In this document: in pieces, positions 38,737 through 44,585 of the stretch
How the letters are laid out: every line of letters begins with the position of its first letter
Numbering within the stretch: position 1 is the first letter of the stretch
NCBI GenBank assembly: GCA_007131295.1
Contig: SLQW01000098.1
Span: forward strand, 1-44,585
DNA: 44,585 nt
Source of the DNA: Pseudomonadales bacterium
Lineage (GTDB): Bacteria; Pseudomonadota; Gammaproteobacteria; Pseudomonadales; Azotimanducaceae
Direction: 5' to 3'
Translations under genes and position numbers: made by a program
Notes under the pieces: generated by a model
Seen by the model: the letters and a program-made list of their open reading frames with translations, nothing else
Database searches by the model: none
Told to the model about the DNA's origin: nothing

Positions 38737-39744
38737 TCATGATTCGGGCGGTTCGAGCCGGGCCGGGCCGCCCAGGCGGCTATGCAGTACTCGATGGACA
38801 CCCGGAACGTCGGACAAGGCTGCAAGCACGTCCGCGCCGTGGCCTGGGGCACATATGGCTTTGACCTGGGGTCCCGCATCCATGGTGAAGCAGACCTCGG
38901 CACCCGCGGCCTTGAGGTCGCGCATGCGTTCCAGCGTGGCCAACGTAGCCGGATTCCAATAAATCAGTGCGGGCCGCGTGGTCTGCATCACGGCGTGCAT
39001 CTTCAGGCAACTCGCTTCGGTGACCGCGGCCAGCGCGGCGAAGTCTCGTCGTGCAATTGCGGTGCGTGCCATGTCGGCGTCCTCGGCTGCAGTCGCGACC
39101 CAGGCTGGATAGAAAGGTGAGGTGGCTGCGGAATCGAGCATGCCTCGAGTCGACCCCGTTTCCTTGGCGGCCTCCGTGCAGATCGCCACCACCACTTCCA
39201 GCGGCCAGTGATCCGCGTCTGCCAGTGCGCGTGCCGACACGTCTTCGCCGACCCCGCCCACCGGCAGTTCGGCAAAGCCGCCGAACAGCGAGCGAGCGGC
39301 GGAAGCGGAGCCTGCGCGAGCGAGTTTCGACGCTTCGCAGGCCGGGAGCTCGAGCCCGAATGCCGCTGCCGCGGCTACGACCAGTGCAGCGAACCCGGAA
39401 GCCGAGGAGGCGAGGCCGGCACCGGTCGGAAAATCATTGCTGCTCTCCACTCTGGCGGATGTGCGTCTGCCCGCAATTGCCCGCAAGCGGTCGAGACAGG
39501 CGACGATGCGCCTCGCTTCGTCCGAGTGGGGGTCGAGTTCCCTGCCGTTGAGCCTGATGTGATCCATCTCGAGGTCGGGTGCAGGGGTGACGGCGGTACG
39601 CGTCGAGAGCGCATCGAGAGTGATCGAGATAGACGGTACGGCCGGAACGTTGAGCGCTGCATCAGCCTTGCCCCAGTATTTCACGAGGGCGATGTTAGGG
39701 TGCGCAACGGCCTGGCGCGGGGCTGTGTCTGCCGAGTCGGTCAT
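38737..39744 (-). CDS. mvaD: Diphosphomevalonate decarboxylase
   Basis: MvaD turns mevalonate-5-diphosphate into IPP with ATP. The 335-residue product has the family hallmark HPNIALVKYWGK (15-26), the GHMP loop NDFPTGAGLASSASGFAAL and the later FTMDAGPQVKAIC with a catalytic Asp. ATG 39744 is chosen since the conserved block begins 14 residues later; the open frame extends upstream without homology. A 122-base gap separates it from hpnG, the largest gap within the cluster apart from that before squalene synthase. Confidence 0.94.
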   Translation of the reverse strand: MTDSADTAPRQAVAHPNIALVKYWGKADAALNVPAVPSISITLDALSTRTAVTPAPDLEMDHIRLNGRELDPHSDEARRIVACLDRLRAIAGRRTSARVESSNDFPTGAGLASSASGFAALVVAAAAAFGLELPACEASKLARAGSASAARSLFGGFAELPVGGVGEDVSARALADADHWPLEVVVAICTEAAKETGSTRGMLDSAATSPFYPAWVATAAEDADMARTAIARRDFAALAAVTEASCLKMHAVMQTTRPALIYWNPATLATLERMRDLKAAGAEVCFTMDAGPQVKAICAPGHGADVLAALSDVPGVHRVLHSRLGGPARLEPPES

Positions 39745-39866
39745 GATCTTGCCTATCCTGCTCGGATCCGCGGATGCAGCGGTGCTGCAGCATACCGCAA
39801 CCGTCCGTGCCCAACCCATGTTCAAACTCCGAGCGCATCAGCTCGTGCGCCGACGCGCGCACACCG

Positions 39867-40505
39867 TCAGGGAAACGCGCCATTGCGGGCCTCCCTGGCG
39901 AGGCTGGTGAGTGCGCGTCGGAACTGGAGGCCTGCCCGTATCAGCGCGTGAATCGTGCCCGGTCGGGTCAGCAGCCGGCGCGCGATCTGCATGGGTCGCA
40001 GGCTGCCGTCTGCCGCCATCGCCTCATCGATCCACTCAGGCAGTTCGACGTCGCAGCCGTCGGCGATGGCGCGTACGCACACGAAGGGGATGCCCGCATC
40101 GCGGCATACGGCAGCGATGGCGGCACTCTCCATGTCTACCGCAACGGCGTGAGTGCGCTCGGCTAGCGCAAGGCGATCCATCCGGGAGCGTACCGGCTGC
40201 ATGGTGCTCGCCATCCGCAGTGCGGGCGCGCTCCGGGTGCTGCTTGCGTAAACCTCGCCGGATTCAGCCACCACCTCGGCCGGCCGGATGATGGCGCCCG
40301 GGCGCCAGTTGTTATCCAGAGAACCGGCGACGCCCCAGCTCATGATCCATGGGGGTGCCGCCTCAATTGCGGCCAGCGCCGAGCGGCGTGCCGCATCCTG
40401 ACCCGGGCCACTTACGCGAACGTCCAGACCTTGCGGCCAGTCCCTCAGCGTTTGCGCTTCTGCTTCCAGAGCGACGATGGCGACCGGCAGGGCTGGCTTG
40501 CTCAC
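39867..40505 (-). CDS. hpnG: HpnG, adenosylhopane nucleosidase/phosphorylase family
   Basis: HpnG cleaves adenine from adenosylhopane on the way to ribosylhopane and bacteriohopanetetrol. The 212-residue product belongs to the purine nucleoside phosphorylase fold: SWGVAGSLD, AVDMESAAIAAVCRDAG with the conserved Glu of MTA/SAH-type nucleosidases, and FVCVRAIADGCD. GTG 40505 lies five bases after the shc stop. Its adjacency to shc and the presence of hpnH support HpnG over a general purine nucleosidase. Confidence 0.9.
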   Translation of the reverse strand: MSKPALPVAIVALEAEAQTLRDWPQGLDVRVSGPGQDAARRSALAAIEAAPPWIMSWGVAGSLDNNWRPGAIIRPAEVVAESGEVYASSTRSAPALRMASTMQPVRSRMDRLALAERTHAVAVDMESAAIAAVCRDAGIPFVCVRAIADGCDVELPEWIDEAMAADGSLRPMQIARRLLTRPGTIHALIRAGLQFRRALTSLAREARNGAFP

Positions 40506-40510
40506 AAGGA

Positions 40511-42502
40511 TTACGCGGAGCTTATGAGCGGGCCGGGATGCTGTTCCGACACATGCTCGGATGCGTCGCCGTGCTCATGCGAACCGCGCTGCAGATTGCG
40601 GTAGCGCGCCAGAGCCCAGAGGGGGAAGAATCGGCTGTAGCCGTGGTAGCGCAAATAGAACACGCGCGGGAAGCCGGGAGCAGTGAACCAGGGGTCGGTC
40701 CAGAGACCATCCTCTTGCTGGGTCGCGAGCAGGTAAGCGATACCGCGCCGCACCTCCGGGCTGTCTGCCTCGCCGGCGGCCATCAGGCCGAGCAGCGCCC
40801 AGGCGGTTTGGAACGCCGTGCTGCCGATGTTGCTGACTGAATTGCGGTCAGCGTCGGGCTCGCCCTCATAGCTGTCGTTGTGCTCGCCCCAGCCGCCGTC
40901 GGCGTGTTGCATCGTCTTCAACCAGCGGGCAGCGCGCTGGACCTTCGGGTCTGACCGGGGCACCCCGAGCGTCTCGAGCGCTTGCAGCACAGACCATGTG
41001 CCGTAGACGTAATTGGTACCCCAGCGGCCGAACCAGGAACCGTCGGGTTCCTGCTCGCGCTCCAGATAGCTGAGCAGCTCCGCGACCACGCCCGGTTCTC
41101 CGCGCTGATCTTCAGGCAGCGCGCCGAGCAGCGTAGCGACCCGGGCGCTGACGTCGGCTGTCGGTGGGTCGAGCAGGGCGCCGTGATCCGCGAACGGAAT
41201 CTCATTCAGGTGATAGTGCGTGTTATCGGAGTCGAATGCCGCGAAACCACCGTTCTTCGACTGCAGCGCGGTGAGCCAGCTGCGGGCACGTTCGATGCTC
41301 TCCTGGTGCCTCGTGTGGCCGGCACGCTGCATGGCCCATGCGACCACCGCGGTATCGTCGAGATCAGGATAATGGTCATTGCGGTACTGAAATGCCCACC
41401 CGCCGCCGGGAACGTCCTGGTGATCGTCCGACCAGTCGCCGCGGGTAGTGATCTGACGTTCCACGAGCCAGTCGAGTCCACGCGCCACGGCGGTCACCGC
41501 TTCCGGATCGCCCGCTTCCAGGAGTGCGTGGCTTGCCAGACTGGTATCCCAGACCGGCGAAACGCAGGGTTGGCAATACGCATCGTCCTCGCGCTCGACG
41601 ACGAGGAGATCGATTGCCTTCCTGGCCTGCTTGCGCAGCGGATGATCGGAGGGGTAGCCCAGCACGCCGAGTGCTTCGTAGGCGTTGACCATTGCAGGAA
41701 AAATGGCGCCAAGACCACCGTCGCCATTGAGGCGCTCCAGTATCCAACCCTCTGCCTTGGCCATGGCGCGTGCGCGTACTGCGGCAGGAATCCATGATTC
41801 GAAGAGGCGCGCGGTGCGCTCAATGCGCAGCAACACCCGATTAAGCCGCGAACGGACGGGAAAGTAGTCACGCTCCTCCCAGGCCGGCACTCTGAACAGC
41901 TCTGGAATGCCGGTGCCGGTGGGGTTGCGCGCCTCGGCCTTCTTACTAACGAGAATGAACAGGGGCACCATGACCGTGCGTGACCAGTAGGCCACCTTGC
42001 TCAAGTGAAACGGGAACCAGCGGGGCAGCAGCATGATCTCGACGGGGATGAACGGGACCGCGCGCCAGGGCACCTGGCGGAACTGGGCCAGGGCAATGCG
42101 CGTAAACACGTTGGCGCGGGCGGCGCCGCCACGATTGAATATCGCCCGCCGCGCGCTAACCATGTGGGGTGCTTCCGGATCGTCGCCGGCGAGCTTGAGT
42201 GCGTAGTACGCCTTGACGGTGCAGGAGATGTCGACCGCGCCGCCGTAGTAAAGCGGCCAGCCACCTTCCTCCGCCTGATGCCGACGGATGTAGCGCGCCA
42301 TCCTCCGCTGACGGGCTTCGTCGATCTCGTCGCAGAAGTGCATCATGAGGATGTACTCGGACGGGATCGTGCAGTCAGCCTCCAGTTCATAGCACCAGTG
42401 GCCGTCTTGCAGCTGTTCTGCGACAAGTCTCCGGCTGGCGCTGGTGACTGCTTGATCCAGCGTCCGGGCCGAAGGGCGCGGCGGTTCGCCATGCATGTTC
42501 AT
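40511..42502 (-). CDS. shc: Squalene-hopene cyclase
   Basis: Shc (HpnF) cyclises squalene to hopene at the membrane. The 663-residue product has the catalytic DLDD at 380-383 (PDLDDTAVVAW) and a series of QW repeats (for example QLQDGHW, QAEEGGW, QSKNGGF, QEPDGSW, QHADGGW, QQEDGLW). It also has the GWAFQYRNDHY and PRVFYLRYHGYSRFFP blocks. ATG 42502 gives an N-terminus about 15 residues before the first conserved helix; ATG 42496 is an alternative. The DxDD motif rules out oxidosqualene cyclase. Confidence 0.96.
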   Translation of the reverse strand: MNMHGEPPRPSARTLDQAVTSASRRLVAEQLQDGHWCYELEADCTIPSEYILMMHFCDEIDEARQRRMARYIRRHQAEEGGWPLYYGGAVDISCTVKAYYALKLAGDDPEAPHMVSARRAIFNRGGAARANVFTRIALAQFRQVPWRAVPFIPVEIMLLPRWFPFHLSKVAYWSRTVMVPLFILVSKKAEARNPTGTGIPELFRVPAWEERDYFPVRSRLNRVLLRIERTARLFESWIPAAVRARAMAKAEGWILERLNGDGGLGAIFPAMVNAYEALGVLGYPSDHPLRKQARKAIDLLVVEREDDAYCQPCVSPVWDTSLASHALLEAGDPEAVTAVARGLDWLVERQITTRGDWSDDHQDVPGGGWAFQYRNDHYPDLDDTAVVAWAMQRAGHTRHQESIERARSWLTALQSKNGGFAAFDSDNTHYHLNEIPFADHGALLDPPTADVSARVATLLGALPEDQRGEPGVVAELLSYLEREQEPDGSWFGRWGTNYVYGTWSVLQALETLGVPRSDPKVQRAARWLKTMQHADGGWGEHNDSYEGEPDADRNSVSNIGSTAFQTAWALLGLMAAGEADSPEVRRGIAYLLATQQEDGLWTDPWFTAPGFPRVFYLRYHGYSRFFPLWALARYRNLQRGSHEHGDASEHVSEQHPGPLISSA

Positions 42503-42545
42503 GAAAAGTTCGGCATTCCCCGTGGCGAGAGTTGACAGATCCGCA

Positions 42546-43625
42546 TCACGCCGGAGTACCGCTGGAACCTGAGGCAGATGCTGCTGGCCCGACCTGGGCT
42601 TGCGGCAGGCCGCGAGCGGCCAGCTTGAACAGAGTACGGAGAGCGCGGTCGTTACCAGCCGTGAAGCGGGTGGTGAAGATGACCAAGGCAACCGAACGTC
42701 GCGACACCTTGACGTCGTTGGGAGACATATACTCGGGGTTTGCGTGAACCTTGCGCAAGGTCAACAGGGCAAGTCCGATGGCCCAAAGACAGAACTTGCG
42801 GATACCGGTCTCGCGCTGCGGAATCAACAGCGTGTAGGTCAGCGCATTCTGCAGATGCCCATGGGCAATCCCGATGAGCTCATCGAGACCCTTGCTGAAT
42901 CTTTTCCGATCATGCTCCGGAGCAAGATGGTCGAGATCGTAGCCGTGGACAGCGAACAGGTCCCGTGGCAGCCAGCAGTAGCCGCGCTCTAGGTCGTCCC
43001 AGACGTCCTTGATGATGTTGGTGAGCTGGAGTCCTTGGCCGAAGGACGCGGCGAGGCCGAACAGAGCGTGACGTTGCGTCGCAATATCGGGCGCGTAGTC
43101 ACAGAACAGATCCGTCAGCAGTTCCCCGACCACTCCAGCAACGTGGTAGCAATAGCGGTCCAGCTCGCTCAGATCATCGAGGCCGCGGGCCTTGGCGTCA
43201 TGCTGGTACTCCGGCATGCCTTCACACATTTTGATCACGCAGGTGCGGATAGCCTCCTGTTGTGGCAAAGAGAGCCGCGCGTAGATCTCGACGACCTTTT
43301 CGGTGTCGGCAACGAGTGTGCGTTCGCGTTCGCTGGTGGCGGGGCCGAGCGCCGGTATGACTCTGTTCGCGAAGCCCCTGGCGCAGCACTCTTGCTCGAG
43401 CACTGCGACCAGATCGTTATGCAGACGTTTGCGCAGGCAGTTGTCGATGTCTGGGTCGTCTTCGACCGTGTCGGCGATGCGGCAGAGCAGGTAGGCATTG
43501 CCGACGGCCAGTTCGAGACGCGCCGGCAACTCCGGAATGGTCAATGCGAATGTGCGCGAAACATCCGGGAGAACCGAGCGCTGGTAGGCAAGGTCAGCTT
43601 CGAGCTGGTCATCCCCGTGCCCCAT
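42546..43625 (-). CDS. Squalene synthase
   Basis: The 359-residue product resembles the single-enzyme squalene synthase that joins two farnesyl diphosphates and reduces presqualene diphosphate. Motifs include FALTIPELP, the first Asp-rich motif ADTVEDD (51-57), YCYHVAGVVGELLTDLF (158-174) and the second motif NIIKDVWDDLERGYCWLP (203-220). A hydrophobic stretch near 290-310 could touch the membrane. No hpnC, hpnD or hpnE is present, consistent with one enzyme doing their work. ATG 43625 is preceded by GGGAGGAG at 43636-43629. Phytoene synthase or HpnD is the main alternative. Confidence 0.9.
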   Translation of the reverse strand: MGHGDDQLEADLAYQRSVLPDVSRTFALTIPELPARLELAVGNAYLLCRIADTVEDDPDIDNCLRKRLHNDLVAVLEQECCARGFANRVIPALGPATSERERTLVADTEKVVEIYARLSLPQQEAIRTCVIKMCEGMPEYQHDAKARGLDDLSELDRYCYHVAGVVGELLTDLFCDYAPDIATQRHALFGLAASFGQGLQLTNIIKDVWDDLERGYCWLPRDLFAVHGYDLDHLAPEHDRKRFSKGLDELIGIAHGHLQNALTYTLLIPQRETGIRKFCLWAIGLALLTLRKVHANPEYMSPNDVKVSRRSVALVIFTTRFTAGNDRALRTLFKLAARGLPQAQVGPAASASGSSGTPA

Positions 43626-43699
43626 CAACTCCTCCCTCGAATCGAATCGCCGCGGAGCCATGGGACGGCCCAGCGTCCCCGAGCTTGCGTCGGTCCGTA

Positions 43700-43716
43700 T
43701 TCTCCGCTCTGGAGAA
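43700..43716. repeat. Small palindrome upstream of squalene synthase
   Basis: TTCTCC (43700-43705) and GGAGAA (43711-43716) flank five bases in the 111-base gap between apt and the squalene synthase gene. It could be an operator or a short hairpin in the leader; no T-tract follows, so a terminator is unlikely. Confidence 0.35.
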
Positions 43717-43736
43717 CTGCTCGAATGTGCCTAGTC

Positions 43737-44258
43737 TCAATTGTACAAGAGGACGCTGGCGACGGGTGTATCGAGGCGATGGCGACCGCCGAGTGTCGAC
43801 AATTCGATCAGAAAGGCCGCTACGGCCACGTCTGCGTTGTGCTGGCGCAATAGTTCAATGGAGGCGAGACAGGTTCCCCCGGTGGCGATGAGGTCATCGA
43901 CCACCGCATAGCGGTGCCCTGGACGGACATCATCGACATGGACTTCCAGCGCGTCCTCGCCGTATTCGAGCTCATAACTTGCACGCCGCGTCGGGCGAGG
44001 CAGCTTGCCGGGCTTGCGTACCAGCAGCAGGGGTAAATGCATATGAAGGGCAAGGGCCGACCCGAGCAGGAAGCCTCGCGATTCGATGGCTACGATCCCG
44101 TCCGGCGCGTGCCGGTTCACGGCATCCGCCATGTGCTCGACGACGGCTCGCAGCGCCGGGGGCGTGGAGAGAATGGGCGTGATATCCCGGAAGAGAATGC
44201 CTGGTTCGGGAAAGTCCGGGATCTCTTCGACCAGCTCACGCAGGGCTTCAGTGTTCAA
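43737..44258 (-). CDS. apt: Adenine phosphoribosyltransferase
   Basis: Apt converts adenine and PRPP to AMP, recycling free adenine. The 173-residue product has the family pattern IPDFPEPGILFRDITPIL, AIESRGFLLGSALAL, LVRKPGKLPR and the PRPP-binding VVDDLIATGGTCLAS. The start is taken as TTG 44258, since no ATG or GTG lies nearby in frame and the resulting N-terminus (NTEALRELVEEIPDF) matches family length; AGGA lies about 15 bases upstream. It is 111 bases upstream of the squalene synthase gene on the same strand. Confidence 0.93.
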   Translation of the reverse strand: MNTEALRELVEEIPDFPEPGILFRDITPILSTPPALRAVVEHMADAVNRHAPDGIVAIESRGFLLGSALALHMHLPLLLVRKPGKLPRPTRRASYELEYGEDALEVHVDDVRPGHRYAVVDDLIATGGTCLASIELLRQHNADVAVAAFLIELSTLGGRHRLDTPVASVLLYN

Positions 44259-44337
44259 GCGGCGGGCGTCCTCATGGTGTCGTTGTAGGTCCTGGCTCGC
44301 AATGCCCTTGTGCCCCGAGTCCGAGCACCAGAGGCAT

Positions 44338-44585
44338 TCATTCGATGCGGCGTACGCGCGTGGCCCGGCCACCATTTGAGCTGAGCATGAAGCCGCCGAA
44401 TCGGGTACGGCGGATGGTGACCTCCATACCGTTCTCGTATCGGCCGCGTCCGGCTTCGAGTTCAGTCCAGATCTGCCCGTTTTCGAGGTGGAAGACGAAC
44501 TCACCACGCGGTCGCTGTTCCATGCGGGCAATGCGGCTGCTTACTGAATCGACGCTTTCAGGTGGCTCGCGGGAAGTGCCCGATC
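44338..44585 (-). CDS. C-terminus of a protein cut by the window edge, unknown function
   Basis: An open frame on the minus strand runs in from the window edge and ends at 44338. The visible 81 residues include REPPESVDSVSSRI, then FVFHLENGQIWTELEAGRG and VTIRRTRFGGFMLSSNG, ending RATRVRRIE. The pattern suggests a small beta-barrel (SH3-like) domain with a basic tail. I do not recognise the full protein and cannot see its start. Confidence 0.6.
   Translation of the reverse strand, partial: SGTSREPPESVDSVSSRIARMEQRPRGEFVFHLENGQIWTELEAGRGRYENGMEVTIRRTRFGGFMLSSNGGRATRVRRIE

Noticed and set aside
39745-39866. Internal promoter before mvaD (TATGCT-like -10 on the minus strand)
   Set aside because: No acceptable -35 box lies 16-18 bases upstream, so it was not listed as a feature.
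42546-43625. Phytoene synthase or HpnD
   Set aside because: The combination of ADTVEDD, FALTIPELP and DVWDDLERGYCWLP fits squalene synthase better, and hpnC and hpnE partners are missing; some doubt remains.

Overview
The window is high-GC, gene-dense bacterial chromosome and most likely comes from a gammaproteobacterium. The left third reproduces the order familiar from Escherichia coli and Pseudomonas: rne divergent from rluC, then yceF, yceD, rpmF, fabD, fabG, acpP, fabF, pabC, mltG, tmk, holB and pilZ. RNase E keeps the E. coli residue numbers for D303, D346, C404 and C407. I see no rRNA, tRNA, CRISPR array, insertion sequence or phage gene, and no stretch whose composition stands out as foreign.

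Layout. Positions 1-13.2 kb hold RNA processing, ribosome and fatty-acid synthesis genes, read rightward from a near-consensus promoter at 4984-5012. plsX and fabH, which usually sit between rpmF and fabD, are absent. acpP has its own candidate promoter and is followed by a strong hairpin terminator. Positions 13.2-17.2 kb are a leftward set for dipeptide breakdown (prolidase, S9 peptidase, acetyltransferase). Positions 17.4-24.1 kb are a tightly overlapping rightward operon: a three-subunit molybdenum hydroxylase, a MoaD-like protein, galactokinase, galactose-1-phosphate uridylyltransferase and a nitroreductase. Positions 24.1-27.8 kb carry a HAD hydrolase, two short-chain dehydrogenases, a hotdog-fold protein and one small orphan gene.

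The most striking part is 28-44.3 kb, transcribed leftward. In transcription order it reads apt, squalene synthase, squalene-hopene cyclase (shc), hpnG, mevalonate diphosphate decarboxylase, phosphomevalonate kinase, a fused HMG-CoA reductase/mevalonate kinase, idi, hpnH, hpnB, HMG-CoA synthase, hpnM and hpnN. The block therefore encodes nearly the whole route from acetoacetyl-CoA through mevalonate to IPP/DMAPP, then squalene, hopene and adenosylhopane, plus the proposed hopanoid export proteins. Only acetoacetyl-CoA thiolase and farnesyl-diphosphate synthase are missing from the path. Most junctions are short gaps or overlaps, which points to one transcription unit. Apt sits just upstream; HpnG is expected to release adenine from adenosylhopane and Apt would recycle it.

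A mevalonate pathway is uncommon in Gammaproteobacteria, which normally use the MEP pathway. Its interleaving with the hopanoid genes, and the reductase-kinase fusion, are the strongest candidates here for an undescribed arrangement. Function calls rest on motif recognition by eye; no database search was possible.
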